DNA of 64,000 nucleotides from Microbacterium telephonicum (GCF_003651225.1 NZ_RCDB01000002.1:248001-312000), one strand, 5' to 3'; counted from the first letter of the stretch, positions 36,112 through 45,508 are shown. A program made the numbers and translations. The notes: a model not told the origin generated them from the letters alone.

Positions 36112-37020
36112 GTGCACGACCACGCTCCCACCGGCATCCGCGGCGCCGGCAGCCGCCGGCTGCTGTCGATCTCGCTCGCCCTCACCGCCACGGTGCTGGT
36201 CGTGCAGCTCGTCGGTGGCGTGCTCACCGGATCGCTCGCCCTGCTGGCGGATGCCGCGCACATGTTCGCCGACGCGTCGGCGCTCGTGATCGCCCTCATC
36301 GCCTCGATCGTCGCGGCCCGCCCCGCCGATGCGCGCAACACGTACGGCTACCGTCGTGCCGAGGTGTTCGGCGCCCTCGTGAACGCGATCATCCTCATCG
36401 GGCTGTCGGTCGGCATCGCCGTCGAAGGCATCGGGCGGCTGCTGCGGCCGACCGAGGCCGAGGTCGACGGCGGTCTGATGCTCGTCATCGCGGTCGTCGG
36501 TCTCATCGCCAACGCGGTGTCGCTGTGGCTGTTGAGCGCGGCGCAGCGCACGAGCATCAACGTGCGCGGCGCTTACCTGGAAGTGCTGGGAGACCTGCTC
36601 GGCTCGGCGCTCGTGATCGTCGCGGCGATCGTCATCGCGACCACGGGCTGGCTGCCCGCCGACGCGCTGGCGTCGCTGCTGATCGCGGCACTCATCGTGC
36701 CGCGGGCGGTGACGCTGCTGCGGGAGGTGGTGTCGGTGCTCGCCGAGACCGCGCCGCGCGGCACCGACGTGCACCAGATCCGGGAGCACCTGCTGTCGGC
36801 CGACGGCGTGAGCGACGTGCACGACGTGCACGTGTGGCAGCTCACACGCGGCGCCCCGGTGTTCACCGCGCACGTGGTGGTCGACCCGGCTGTGCTCGCG
36901 CGCGGTGCGGGGCCGCTGCTGACGCGTCTGCAGTCGTGCCTGGCCGATCACTTCGACGTCGAGCACTCCACGATCCAACTCGAGCCGGCCGGACATCGCG
37001 AGCACGACGCGCACGTCTGA
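36112..37020 (+). CDS. Cation diffusion facilitator family metal exporter (CzcD-like)
   Basis: A 302-residue CDF protein with six membrane helices. Metal-site residues are visible in helix II (LLADAAHMFADASAL: the HxxxD pattern) and helix V (YLEVLGDLLGSALVIVA: DxxxD-like). The cytoplasmic C-terminal domain contains VSDVHDVHVWQLTRG, the conserved metal-binding region. It exports divalent metals such as Zn(II) by proton antiport. A His-rich loop is absent, as in shorter CzcD proteins. The paired boxes upstream suggest metal-responsive control. Confidence 0.92.
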   Translation: MHDHAPTGIRGAGSRRLLSISLALTATVLVVQLVGGVLTGSLALLADAAHMFADASALVIALIASIVAARPADARNTYGYRRAEVFGALVNAIILIGLSVGIAVEGIGRLLRPTEAEVDGGLMLVIAVVGLIANAVSLWLLSAAQRTSINVRGAYLEVLGDLLGSALVIVAAIVIATTGWLPADALASLLIAALIVPRAVTLLREVVSVLAETAPRGTDVHQIREHLLSADGVSDVHDVHVWQLTRGAPVFTAHVVVDPAVLARGAGPLLTRLQSCLADHFDVEHSTIQLEPAGHREHDAHV

Positions 37021-37041
37021 GGCGCCGCGGACGGTTCCGCC

Positions 37042-39432
37042 TCACTCCGGGCGCACGCGGTCCGGCGAGACGTCCGGGCGCAGACCGCGCCACCGTGCGT
37101 GGCGCAGCGCGCCGCTCGGGGTCGCCTCGGCGTACTCCACCTCGCCGACCAGCTCGGGCCGCACCCACAACGCGTCCCGGGCATCCACGGCGGGAACACC
37201 CCGCAGCGGGTTCTCGTCGGTACGCAGGGGCGCGAGCACATCGCCGAGACGCCGCAGCTCGGCATCCGTGAACCCGGTGCCCACCCGTCCGACGTAGCGC
37301 AGGCCGTCGGCGTCGGGGATCCCCAGCAGGAGAGAACCGATCTGTCCACCGCGCGTGCCCCTGCCCGGCCGGATCCCCGCGATGACGACGTCCTGCGTGC
37401 GGGTGAGCTTGACCTTGAGCCACTCCTCGCTGCGCTCGCCCGGTCGGTAGCGGCCGCCGGGGCTCTTCACGACGACACCTTCGAGCGAGAGCGCGCGCGC
37501 CGTCGCGAGCGCGTGGTCGACGTCGTCGGCGACCGGCGGCACCTCGATGCCGTGCCCCGCGTGCCCGGCGACCCGCTCGAGCAGTGCCCGACGCTCGCGC
37601 AAGGGGCGGCCGGTGACGTCGTCCCCGCCCGCCTGCAGCAGGTCGAAGAGATAAAGGCGCACCGGGGCGCGTTCGGCGGCGCGGGCGATATCCCGCGGCG
37701 TGGTGAGGTGGATGCGGTGCTGCAGCAGGGGGAAGCTCGGTCGCCCCGACGCGTCCAGTGCGACGATCTCGCCGTCCAGCAGCAGCGGCGCTGCGCCCAG
37801 GTCGGCGGCGCCGGCGGTCAGCTCGGGATAACGCTCGGTGATGTCGGTGCCCGAGCGGGCGCGCAGCCGCAGCGACGAGCCGTCCCACAGGGCGAAGGCG
37901 CGGATGCCGTCCCACTTGAACTCGACCCACGGCTCGCCCCACGCCGCCGCGCGGGTGCGGGCGTAGGCGGGCGTCGCCGTCGTCGCCAGCATGGGTGCCG
38001 GCGGGGCGGCCGGGATGCCCGGGGGAGGCACCGGCTCGGCGGGGGCAGCACGGGCGCGCCGGTCGGCGGGGGCCGCATCCGTCTTCATCCGGTGCAGGAG
38101 CCACTGCGACTTCTCGCCGTCGCCGGAGGTGCGGATGAGCGCGAACCGTCCGGTCCCGAGAGGCCCGTCCGGCGCACCCGTCGCGGTGAAGATGACCTCG
38201 TCGGCGCGCCACTTCTCGGCGTGATACGTGCCGTGGTCCCAGACGCTCATGTGACCGGCGCCGTACTCCCCGGCGGGGATCTCGCCGGCGAACGTCAGAT
38301 ACTCCAGCGGATGCGGTTCGGTCATGACGGCCAGGTGGTTGCGGGCGGCGTCGTCGGGGATGCCGCGCGGCACCGCCCAGCTCACGAGCACGCCGTCGCG
38401 CTCCAGCCGCAGGTCGTAGTGCAGTCGGCGCGCATGATGTTCCTGCACGACGAAGCGCGGCTCGCCGTCGCCGGCAGCAGCGGACGCGTCGCGCTCGGGC
38501 ATCGGCTCGGGGGTGCGGTGCGCCGAGCGTTTGGCGAGGTACGAGTCGAGGGGCAGGGCGAGGGCGGTGAGGCCGCGGAGCGGATCGATCCCCGCGGCCA
38601 GCCTTGCGAGCACCTCGTCGAAGCGCAGGTGCGCCAGGTGCGGATCATCCAGCTCGTCCCACGTGCGCGGTGCGGCGACGGTCGGTTCGGGACGTCCCCG
38701 CAGCGAGTAGGGCGCGATCGTGGTCTTCGAGCCGTTGTTCTGGCTCCAGTCGAGGAACACCCGTCCCGCCCGCACCGCCTTCGCCATCTGGCTGACGACG
38801 AGGTCGGGATGGTCGGCTTCCAGCAGGCGGGCCAGCTCCTTCGCGAAGGCCGAGATGTCGTCGCTGGAGCGCGTCCCGTCCAGCGGCGCGTACAGGTGGA
38901 TCCCCTTGCTGCCGCTGGTCACCGGATAGGCGTCGAGACCGACATCGGCCAGCAGGGCGCGGGCGAGCCGGGCGACCTCGGCGCATTCGGGCAGGCCCAC
39001 CCCCGGTCCCGGATCCAGGTCGAGCACGAGCCGGTCCGGCGCCCCGCGGTCGCCCTCGGGGGTGAAGCGCCACTGCGGCACGTGCAGTTCGAGGCTCGCG
39101 ATCTGCGCGAGATGCAGGAGGGTGGGCAGGTCCTCGACGAGCGGATAGTCCTTCGTGCCGGAGGAGTGGGCGATCGGCATCCGCCTGATCCAGGCCGGAG
39201 CGCCGCGCTCGAGATCCTTCGCGAAGAACGGTTCGTGGTCGGTGCCCTCGGGCCAGCGCTTGCGCGTCACCGGGCGTCCGGCGATCGGGGGGAGCAGGGC
39301 GGGGGCCACGCGCCTGTAGTAGTCGATCACCTCGCCCTTGGTGGTGCCGGTGGCGGGGTAGAGGACCTTGTCGAGATTGGTCAGGCGCAGGCGCCTGCCC
39401 TCCACCCGCACCTCCGCCGAGTCCGCCGCCAT
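37042..39432 (-). CDS. ligD: Multifunctional NHEJ DNA ligase D (polymerase-phosphoesterase-ligase)
   Basis: A 796-residue LigD in the mycobacterial domain order. Residues ~10-290: primase-like polymerase with catalytic DxD in LVLDLDPGPG (Asp138, Asp140) and SGSKGIHLYAPL. Residues ~316-440: 3'-phosphoesterase (FVVQEHHARRLHYDLRLE, VPRGIP, WDHGTY). Residues ~480-790: ATP-dependent ligase with the lysine-adenylation motif FKWDGIRAF (Lys496) and later LEGVVVKSPGGRYRPG. It repairs double-strand breaks with Ku, which is encoded divergently 70 bases away. The ATG is probably leaderless. Confidence 0.95.
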   Translation of the reverse strand: MAADSAEVRVEGRRLRLTNLDKVLYPATGTTKGEVIDYYRRVAPALLPPIAGRPVTRKRWPEGTDHEPFFAKDLERGAPAWIRRMPIAHSSGTKDYPLVEDLPTLLHLAQIASLELHVPQWRFTPEGDRGAPDRLVLDLDPGPGVGLPECAEVARLARALLADVGLDAYPVTSGSKGIHLYAPLDGTRSSDDISAFAKELARLLEADHPDLVVSQMAKAVRAGRVFLDWSQNNGSKTTIAPYSLRGRPEPTVAAPRTWDELDDPHLAHLRFDEVLARLAAGIDPLRGLTALALPLDSYLAKRSAHRTPEPMPERDASAAAGDGEPRFVVQEHHARRLHYDLRLERDGVLVSWAVPRGIPDDAARNHLAVMTEPHPLEYLTFAGEIPAGEYGAGHMSVWDHGTYHAEKWRADEVIFTATGAPDGPLGTGRFALIRTSGDGEKSQWLLHRMKTDAAPADRRARAAPAEPVPPPGIPAAPPAPMLATTATPAYARTRAAAWGEPWVEFKWDGIRAFALWDGSSLRLRARSGTDITERYPELTAGAADLGAAPLLLDGEIVALDASGRPSFPLLQHRIHLTTPRDIARAAERAPVRLYLFDLLQAGGDDVTGRPLRERRALLERVAGHAGHGIEVPPVADDVDHALATARALSLEGVVVKSPGGRYRPGERSEEWLKVKLTRTQDVVIAGIRPGRGTRGGQIGSLLLGIPDADGLRYVGRVGTGFTDAELRRLGDVLAPLRTDENPLRGVPAVDARDALWVRPELVGEVEYAEATPSGALRHARWRGLRPDVSPDRVRPE

Positions 39433-39438
39433 GCGGGA

Positions 39439-39444
39439 AGCCTA
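39439..39444 (-). promoter_or_regulatory. Putative leaderless -10 of ligD
   Basis: TAGGCT on the minus strand ends 6 bases before the ATG at 39432. Confidence 0.48.
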
Positions 39445-39502
39445 CGGGCGCCGACGAGAGCGGCACTACCGGTGGACGGTGTGACCGGTGTGTACTGGTG
39501 TG

Positions 39503-40399
39503 ATGAGAGCGATCTGGAAGGGCGCACTGACGTTCGGCCTCGTCAACGTGCCGGTGAAGGTCTACTCCGCCACAGAGGACCACGACGTGCCGCTGCACCA
39601 GGTGCACAACAAGGACGGTGGCCGCATCCGCTACCAGCGCATCTGCGAGATCGACGGCGAGGTCGTGCCGTACGCCGACATCGACAAGGCGTACGACGAC
39701 GGCGAACGTACGGTGGTGCTCACCTCGGACGACTTCGCCGCGCTGCCCTCCGAGCGCAGCCGCGAGATCGACGTCGTGGAGTTCGTGCCGAGCGACCAGA
39801 TCGACCTGCTCACCCTCGACAAGGCGTACTACCTCGAACCGGATTCGGCCTCGCCGAAGGCGTACGTCCTGCTGCGCAAGACCCTCGAGCAGACCGACCG
39901 CACCGCTGTCGTGCGGTTCTCGCTGCGCCAGAAGACGAGGCTCGCGGCCCTGCGGGTGCGCGGCGACGTGCTCGTGCTGCAGACCCTGCTGTGGTCGGAC
40001 GAGGTGCGCGAGGCCGCTTTCCCATCGCTCGACGAACCGGTGCGGATCTCGGCGAAGGAGCTGGAGCTGTCGGCGTCGCTCGTGGAGAGCTTCTCGAGCG
40101 ACTTCGACCCGTCGGCATTCGGTGACGAGTATCAGCAGGAGCTGCGCACGCTCATCGACGCGAAGCTCGAGAAGGGCGATGCGCTCGACACCGCGGAGAC
40201 CTTCGGGGAACGCGAGGAGCAGGAATCGGGCGAGGTCATCGACCTCATGGCGGCGCTGCGTGCCAGTGTCGAGCGGTCGCGCGCCGCGCGCGGCGAGACC
40301 GCATCCGATTCCCCGGCATCGAAGAAGGCGCCCGCGACGAAGAGCCCGGCGAAGAAGGCGCCCGCGAAGAAGGCGCCCGCCAAGAAGAAAGCCTCCTGA
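39503..40399 (+). CDS. ku: Ku protein (non-homologous end joining)
   Basis: A 298-residue bacterial Ku: MRAIWKGALTFGLVNVPVKV at the N-terminus, HNKDGGRIRYQRICEIDGE, then the ring-forming core with YLEPDSASPKAYVLLRK. The C-terminus ends in a Lys/Ala/Pro repeat tail (KKAPAKKAPAKKK) of the sort that adds non-specific DNA binding in actinobacterial Ku. ATG 39503 was preferred because it begins the conserved MRAIWKG; an in-frame ATG lies 5 codons upstream. Paired with the divergent ligD as a two-component NHEJ system. Confidence 0.95.
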   Translation: MRAIWKGALTFGLVNVPVKVYSATEDHDVPLHQVHNKDGGRIRYQRICEIDGEVVPYADIDKAYDDGERTVVLTSDDFAALPSERSREIDVVEFVPSDQIDLLTLDKAYYLEPDSASPKAYVLLRKTLEQTDRTAVVRFSLRQKTRLAALRVRGDVLVLQTLLWSDEVREAAFPSLDEPVRISAKELELSASLVESFSSDFDPSAFGDEYQQELRTLIDAKLEKGDALDTAETFGEREEQESGEVIDLMAALRASVERSRAARGETASDSPASKKAPATKSPAKKAPAKKAPAKKKAS

Positions 40400-40417
40400 C
40401 CGCGCGGTCGGGAGGCT
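40390..40417. terminator. Hairpin terminator overlapping the ku stop codon
   Basis: AGCCTCCTGACCGC and GCGGTCGGGAGGCT form a near-perfect dyad (one T-G wobble). The ku stop codon TGA lies inside the left arm. It serves the convergent ku and dedA genes. Only a weak T-rich stretch follows. Confidence 0.62.
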
Positions 40418-40436
40418 CCTTCGAGGACGTCTGTCC

Positions 40437-41240
40437 CTACGGTTTCGGGGTCTCGCCCGCGTCCGGGTGGCCGATCTCGGGGGTCTTGTCGAAGACCTCG
40501 GGGGAGAGGGCCATCGCCTCGGCCTCGACGTGGTCGACGGCGGGCGCCTCGCCGGCGGCGAGCTCCTTCTTGACCTTGCGCTTCTCCGAGAAGTAGTGCC
40601 AGAGGGTCACCAGGGCGGTGCCGCCGACGGCGACCAGCAGGATCACGTCGATGTACTCGGTGACCAGGTGCGCCACCCACGGGATGTAGCCGACGAGATA
40701 GCCGACCATCGTGAGGCCGAAGCCCCAGACCATCGCGCCGATGAAGTTGTACAGGCTGTACCGTCGCCACGGCATGTGGCCGACGCCGGCCGCGACCGGG
40801 GCGAAGGTGCGCACGATCGGCACGAAGCGGGCGAGGATGACCGTGAGACCGCCGTACCGCTCGAAGAACGCGTTCGTGCGCTCGACGTTCTTGCGGCTGA
40901 ACAGACCGGACTCCTTGCGCTCGAAGACGGCGGGACCACCCTTGTGGCCGATGAGGTAGCCGACCTCACCTCCGATGAACGCCGCGAGGGCGATCAGCAG
41001 GGAGACCACCCAGATGTTGACGCCGAAGATCTCGTTCGTGTGCGTCAGCAGGCCCGAGATGATCAGCAGCGTGTCGCCGGGAAGGAGGAAACCGACCAGC
41101 AGCCCCGTCTCGGCGAAGACGATGAAGCACACCACGAGCAGAGCCCAAGGGCCGGCCGCCTCGATGATGGTCGTGGGATCCAGCCAGGGGATCAGAGCGA
41201 TGGAGTGCACGGGGTTCCCGTCGGTTCGTGTCGTGAGCAT
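40437..41240 (-). CDS. DedA family membrane protein
   Basis: A 267-residue DedA/VTT-domain protein. Conserved pieces are FAETGLLVGFLLPGDTLLI, the reentrant-loop GGEVGYLIGHKGG, and ARFVPIVRTFAPVAAGVGHM, with the conserved Arg residues and four to five helices. DedA proteins act in undecaprenyl-phosphate or lipid recycling and membrane homeostasis. The C-terminus is a charged cytoplasmic tail of about 55 residues. The start may instead be GTG at 41210 (VHSIALIPW), just before the conserved core; neither start has a good ribosome binding site. Confidence 0.9.
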   Translation of the reverse strand: MLTTRTDGNPVHSIALIPWLDPTTIIEAAGPWALLVVCFIVFAETGLLVGFLLPGDTLLIISGLLTHTNEIFGVNIWVVSLLIALAAFIGGEVGYLIGHKGGPAVFERKESGLFSRKNVERTNAFFERYGGLTVILARFVPIVRTFAPVAAGVGHMPWRRYSLYNFIGAMVWGFGLTMVGYLVGYIPWVAHLVTEYIDVILLVAVGGTALVTLWHYFSEKRKVKKELAAGEAPAVDHVEAEAMALSPEVFDKTPEIGHPDAGETPKP

Positions 41241-41283
41241 CCGGCTCGGCGGAAGGACGCGGAGAGTCTCTCATTCCCCGTCG

Positions 41284-41365
41284 TGCGGAAGGTGGGACTT
41301 GAACCCACACGCCCGAAGGCACAGGAACCTAAATCCTGCGTGTCTGCCGATTTCACCACTCCCGC
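41284..41365 (-). tRNA. tRNA-Leu (anticodon TAG)
   Basis: An 82-base class II tRNA without encoded CCA. Acceptor stem GCGGGAG/CTTCCGC, D-loop GTGAAATCGGCAGACAC, anticodon stem-loop CAGGATTTAGGTTCCTG (TAG in the 7-base loop), a variable arm (TGCCTTCGGGCG) and T-arm GGGTTCAAGTCCC. It reads CUA/CUN leucine codons. Confidence 0.93.
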
Positions 41366-41393
41366 GCGGGTTCCAGTGTAGGCGGCGGCGCGC

Positions 41394-42221
41394 TCAGTCG
41401 CGGGAGGCGGCGGCATCCGCCAGTTCGGCGGCGCGACGGGGCAGCAGGCGCGGGGATCCGCCGACGACCCAGTACCCCAGCCCCACCACGAGGCCGCCGC
41501 CGACCAGGTTGCCCAGCCCGACCCACAGCAGGTTCACGCCCATGTGGGCGAGGGTCGCGTTCGGGTCGCCGGTGAACAGGCCGATGCCGTAGGTCGTCAT
41601 GTTGGCCACGACGTGCTCGAACCCCGAGGAGATGAACGCCAGGATCGCGGCGAAGATGAGCAGGATCTTCGCGACGTCGCTCTTCACGCGGGCGCACATC
41701 CAGATCGCGAGGCAGACGAGCACGTTGCACAGGATGCCGCGCACGAACATCTCGGCCGGGCCTTCGTGGGCCTTGCCGGCCAGCATGTCCTGGATCATCG
41801 CCCCCGCGGGGGCGTTGGAGTGCAGCACGCCGCTGGCGACGACGAGGCCGGCGAACACGAGGGCACCGAGCAGGTTCGCCACGAAGGTGGCCAGCAGCGT
41901 CAATGCCCACCAGCCCCACGTGACCGAACGCATCAGTGCGCCCAGGGTGACCGTCATCATCGCGCTCGTGAGCAGGTCGCCGCCGGCGAAGACGACGAGG
42001 GTCAGGGCGACGCCGAAGACGGCGCCCGCGACGAGTTTGGCGAGGCCGTCGCCCGCGGCGATGAGGGGGCCCGCGGTGGAGACCATGAGCACGACACCCA
42101 CGCCGATGTAGGCACCCGCGAGCATCGCCGAGACGAGGAAGCGGCCGGGCGCGCGCAGGGCCTCGACCTTGTGCACGGCGGCATCCTGCTGGACGTCGAG
42201 CGTTTCGGCGATGGTGAGCAT
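41394..42221 (-). CDS. Formate/nitrite transporter (FNT) family channel
   Basis: A 275-residue FNT protein with six helices. The N-terminal helix is preceded by LRAPGRFLVSAMLAGAYIGV, and the FNT pore signature appears as GGDLLTSAMMTVTLGALM plus GILCNVLVCLAIWM. The central-pore His of many FNT channels is probably that of SSGFEHVVANM. Transport of formate, nitrite or hydrosulfide cannot be told apart. ATG 42221 is the start; the gene is divergent from the Tad locus with 114 bases between. Confidence 0.9.
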   Translation of the reverse strand: MLTIAETLDVQQDAAVHKVEALRAPGRFLVSAMLAGAYIGVGVVLMVSTAGPLIAAGDGLAKLVAGAVFGVALTLVVFAGGDLLTSAMMTVTLGALMRSVTWGWWALTLLATFVANLLGALVFAGLVVASGVLHSNAPAGAMIQDMLAGKAHEGPAEMFVRGILCNVLVCLAIWMCARVKSDVAKILLIFAAILAFISSGFEHVVANMTTYGIGLFTGDPNATLAHMGVNLLWVGLGNLVGGGLVVGLGYWVVGGSPRLLPRRAAELADAAASRD

Positions 42222-42335
42222 GCCTCCATGATCCTCTGTGGTCAGACCAACAGCAAGGGTCCGGACTGTGAAAAGTCCCCGTCGCGCTGTGGAGAACTTC
42301 CGCCGTCGTATCGGTGCTTTGTCAGGATGCCGGGC

Positions 42336-43499
42336 ATGACCCTCGCCCCTCCCGCCGAGATCGGGTCGGCGACCCGCGCGGTGGCCGAGCGTGTGCGCGA
42401 CCGGCTGCGCTCCGAGCGCACCGACCCCGCGGTCGAGCCCGACCGGGCGGCGGCCGTGGCGCACGCGGAGGTGCGCGCCCACAACGACATCGCCCTCGCA
42501 CGCGGCCTCGAGGTCATCGACGACGAAGCCGCCGCCGCACGGCAGGTGCTCGCGATGGTCGCCGGGTTCGGCCCGCTGCAGGACCTGCTGGAAGACCCGA
42601 CGGTCGAGGAGATCTGGATCAACGCGCCCGACCGGGTCTACGCGGCTCGGGGTGGCCGCAGCGAACGCGTGAAGCTCGCGTTGACCGAGGTGGGGGTGCG
42701 CGACCTCGTCGAGCGGATGCTGCAGTCCACCGGGCGCCGCATCGACATGAGCACCCCGTTCGTCGACGCCTCGCTGCCCGACGGCTCGCGTCTGCACGTC
42801 GTGATCCCGGACATCACGCGGCGGCACTGGGCGGTCAACATCCGCAAGTTCCTCACCTCGCACCGGACGCTCGAGGACCTCGTCGCGGCGGGGTCGATGC
42901 CTCCCGAGGTCGCCGCGCAGCTGCGCTCCCACCTGGCGCGCGGGCGCAGCATCGTGGTGTCCGGGGCGACGCACGCAGGGAAGACGACGCTGCTGGCCGC
43001 GCTCGTGGCCGCCTGCCCGCCCGAGCAGCGCCTGGTCACCGTCGAGGAGACCTTCGAGCTGGCGGTGAGTGCACCCGACATCGTGGCGATGCAATGCCGG
43101 CAGCCGTCGCTGGAGGGCACCGGGGAGGTGTCCATGCGCCGCCTCGTGAAGGAGGCGCTCCGGATGCGGCCGGACCGCATCGTCGTCGGCGAGGTGCGCG
43201 ACGCCGAAGCGCTCGACCTGCTGCTGGCGCTCAACACCGGCGTGCCCGGCGCCGCCACGGTGCACGCGAATTCGGCGCGCGAGGCGCTGCGCAAGCTCGC
43301 CGCGCTGCCGCTGCTGGCGGGCCGCAACATCGACGCCGCCTTCATCCTCCCGGCTGTCGCCTCGTCGGTGCACGTGGTCGTGCACTGCGAGCGTTCCACC
43401 CGTGGCCGGCGCCGCATCGCTGAGATCGTGGAGACGACCGGCGCCGTCGTCGACGGTGAGGTCGAGGTGCGCAGCGTGTACCGGGCGGCCGCGCCGTGA
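42336..43499 (+). CDS. tadA: Tad pilus assembly ATPase TadA (CpaF)
   Basis: A 387-residue secretion-type ATPase: N-terminal helical domain, then FGPLQDLLEDPTVEEIWINA and the RecA-like core with Walker A SGATHAGKTTLL (Lys216), Asp box VTVEETFEL, Walker B RIVVGEVRDAEALDLL and the His box GAATVHANSAREAL. It powers assembly of the Flp/Tad pilus. ATG 42336 was chosen because AGGA lies 8 bases upstream; ATG 42327 is possible. The stop overlaps the tadB GTG by 4 bases. No CpaE/Ssd-type localisation ATPase precedes it, unlike many actinobacterial loci. Confidence 0.92.
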   Translation: MTLAPPAEIGSATRAVAERVRDRLRSERTDPAVEPDRAAAVAHAEVRAHNDIALARGLEVIDDEAAAARQVLAMVAGFGPLQDLLEDPTVEEIWINAPDRVYAARGGRSERVKLALTEVGVRDLVERMLQSTGRRIDMSTPFVDASLPDGSRLHVVIPDITRRHWAVNIRKFLTSHRTLEDLVAAGSMPPEVAAQLRSHLARGRSIVVSGATHAGKTTLLAALVAACPPEQRLVTVEETFELAVSAPDIVAMQCRQPSLEGTGEVSMRRLVKEALRMRPDRIVVGEVRDAEALDLLLALNTGVPGAATVHANSAREALRKLAALPLLAGRNIDAAFILPAVASSVHVVVHCERSTRGRRRIAEIVETTGAVVDGEVEVRSVYRAAAP

Positions 43500-44356
43500 T
43501 CGTCCTGCTGGGCGTGGTGCTCGCCGCGGGCCTGCTGCTGGCGGCATCGCCGTGGCTGTGGCCCACCGGGTGGACGCCACGGGCCGCCGTCGCCTCCACA
43601 GGGCGATTGCGACGGCTGATGGATGCGGCCGGCTACGCGCATGCACCGGTGGGCCGTGTCGCCGCCGTCGCGCTGGGGTGCGCGATCGTCGCCGCCTCCG
43701 TCGCATGGCTCGTGACGGCGCTGCCGACACTGGCGTTGCTCGCCGCCGTCTGCGGCGCGTTCGCGCCCTGGGGATATCTCAGCTCGCGGGCGCGCCGCAT
43801 CCGAAAGGCGCGGCGGCTGCTGTGGCCCGGGGTGTGCGACCTGCTGGTCTCGAGCGTCCGTTCCGGCGTCGCGCTGCCGGAGGCCGTGGCGACCCTCGCG
43901 ACGACGGCGCCCGCGCCGCTGCGCCCCGCGTTCGCCGGCTACGCCGCCGACCTCTCCGCGTCGGGCCACTTCGACTCCGCCGTGCTGCGTCTGAAGGCGG
44001 TGCTGGGAGACCCCGTCGCCGACCGGATCGTCGAGACACTGCGCATGGCCCGGCAGGTCGGCGGCACCGAGCTGACCACGGTGCTGCGGTCGCTGTCGAC
44101 GTCGGTGCGCGCCGAGTCGACGCTGCGCGCCGAGGTCGAGGCGCGCCAGAGCTGGATCCGCGGCGCAGCGGTGCTCGGAGTCGTCGCGCCGTGGGTGATC
44201 GTCGCGCTGCTGGCCACCCGCCCTGAGGGCGCGGCCGCCTACGCGAGCTCCGCGGGGGTCGTCCTGATGCTCGTCGGAGCGGCGGTGTCGGTGGTCGCGT
44301 ACCGGTTGATGATGCGACTGGGTCGGCTGCCGGAGCCGCAGCGGTGGTTCGCATGA
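43496..44356 (+). CDS. tadB: Tad pilus inner-membrane platform protein TadB
   Basis: A 286-residue type II secretion F-domain protein. N-terminal helix (VIVLLGVVLAAGLLLAASPWL), a helix pair near 60-100, then the cytoplasmic F domain (DLLVSSVRSGVALPEAVATL, RMARQVGGTELTTVLRSL) and two C-terminal helices. With TadC it forms the membrane platform driven by TadA. GTG start overlaps tadA by 4 bases, and the stop overlaps the tadC ATG. Confidence 0.88.
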   Translation: MIVLLGVVLAAGLLLAASPWLWPTGWTPRAAVASTGRLRRLMDAAGYAHAPVGRVAAVALGCAIVAASVAWLVTALPTLALLAAVCGAFAPWGYLSSRARRIRKARRLLWPGVCDLLVSSVRSGVALPEAVATLATTAPAPLRPAFAGYAADLSASGHFDSAVLRLKAVLGDPVADRIVETLRMARQVGGTELTTVLRSLSTSVRAESTLRAEVEARQSWIRGAAVLGVVAPWVIVALLATRPEGAAAYASSAGVVLMLVGAAVSVVAYRLMMRLGRLPEPQRWFA

Positions 44357-45267
44357 CGGTCTGGACGCAACTCGCCTACGCCGTCGTCCTGGGCGGGGGG
44401 ATCGCAGCGGGACTGCTCCTCGTCGCGACGCGGGTGCCGCGATGGGCGGCGCCGTCGCTGGCCCGTCGTCTCGCGCCGTACCTGCGGGACGTGACCGATC
44501 CACGCGGGGTCACGCCGGTCGCGGCGCTGCCCGCGATCGCATGGCGACGCCGCCGCGACGCGCTGCTGGCACGACTCGGCGGAGCGGAGGCGCTCGGGGT
44601 GAGGCTGCGGCAGGCGGGCTGGAGCATCGACGCCGTCTCGTTCCGCGGCCGCCAGGTCGCCTGGGCGGCGGCGGGAGTCGCGATCGGCGCCGCCGCGATC
44701 ATCGCTCTGACGGTGACCGGGCGGATGACGCCGTTCGCCGGCATCCTCCCCGTCGTGGCGGGAGCGCTGTGCGCCGTTCTCTGCGACGCCCACCTCGCAG
44801 CGGCGGTGGCGCGCCGGCAACGGCGGATGCACGAGGAGCTGCCGACCGTCCTGGAGTTCGTCGCACTGTGCCTGGCGGCGGGGGAGAGCCTGCGCGATGC
44901 GCTGCGACGCGTGGGCGAGGTCGGCTCCGGCGTGCTGACCGACGAACTGCGCCGCGCGGTGCTCGCCAGCGACACGGGGTCGAACCTGGCCGAGGCGCTG
45001 CAGGAGATGGCCGACGGCGTCGGGCTGCCGACGCTGTCGCGCGCGACCGACCACATCGTGGCGGCCCTCGAGCGCGGCGCACCGCTGGCGCAGGTGCTGC
45101 ACGACCAGGCGGCCGATGCGCGCGAAGACGCGAAGCGCACGCTCATCGAGCAGGCGGGACGCAAGGAGATCCTCATGCTCCTGCCGCTCGTGTTCCTCGT
45201 GTTGCCGCTGTCGGTGCTGTTCGCGGTCTTCCCGGGCGTCGTGATGCTGCGGCTCGGGATCGGATGA
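44353..45267 (+). CDS. tadC: Tad pilus inner-membrane platform protein TadC
   Basis: A 304-residue F-domain protein paralogous to TadB. Helices at the N-terminus (AYAVVLGGGIAAGLLLVAT) and middle, F domain ELPTVLEFVALCLAAGESLR with the following LRRVGEVGSGVLTDELRRA, and the C-terminal KEILMLLPLVFLVLPLSVLF. ATG 44353 in a 4-base overlap with tadB; a GTG 9 bases further upstream is in frame. Confidence 0.88.
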   Translation: MTVWTQLAYAVVLGGGIAAGLLLVATRVPRWAAPSLARRLAPYLRDVTDPRGVTPVAALPAIAWRRRRDALLARLGGAEALGVRLRQAGWSIDAVSFRGRQVAWAAAGVAIGAAAIIALTVTGRMTPFAGILPVVAGALCAVLCDAHLAAAVARRQRRMHEELPTVLEFVALCLAAGESLRDALRRVGEVGSGVLTDELRRAVLASDTGSNLAEALQEMADGVGLPTLSRATDHIVAALERGAPLAQVLHDQAADAREDAKRTLIEQAGRKEILMLLPLVFLVLPLSVLFAVFPGVVMLRLGIG

Positions 45268-45299
45268 GGCGCCCGCGGGCGCGACGGAAGGAGCAGGTG

Positions 45300-45497
45300 A
45301 TGGACGGAACATGGCGGGAGCGGGTGGCGGCGGAGCGTCGACGACTGCGGCTGCTCGACGACGAGCGTGGAGACGTGCCGGGCTGGGTGCTCGTCACCCT
45401 CATGACGGCGGGCCTGGTCATCGCGATCTGGGCGCTCGCGGGTCCGGCGCTGGCCGACCTGTTCGAGCAGGCGATCTCCCGGGTCTCGGCGTTCTGA
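45300..45497 (+). CDS. Flp-type pilin
   Basis: A 65-residue peptide: a charged leader (MDGTWRERVAAERRRLRL) followed by LDDERGDVPGWVLVTLMTAG and a long hydrophobic helix ending ALADLFEQAI. Size, position between tadC and tadE, and the processing-like GD(V)PG-hydrophobic pattern fit a Flp/type IVb major pilin, although the classic G/XXXXEY cleavage site is not evident. AAGGAG 9 bases before the ATG 45300 decides the start over an in-frame ATG at 45264. Confidence 0.75.
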   Translation: MDGTWRERVAAERRRLRLLDDERGDVPGWVLVTLMTAGLVIAIWALAGPALADLFEQAISRVSAF

Positions 45498-45508
45498 CGG
45501 GGACCGTC

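Noticed and set aside
41284-41365. tRNA-Leu as an integration (att) site.
   Set aside because: No integrase, no direct repeat of its 3' end and no change in gene character on either side.
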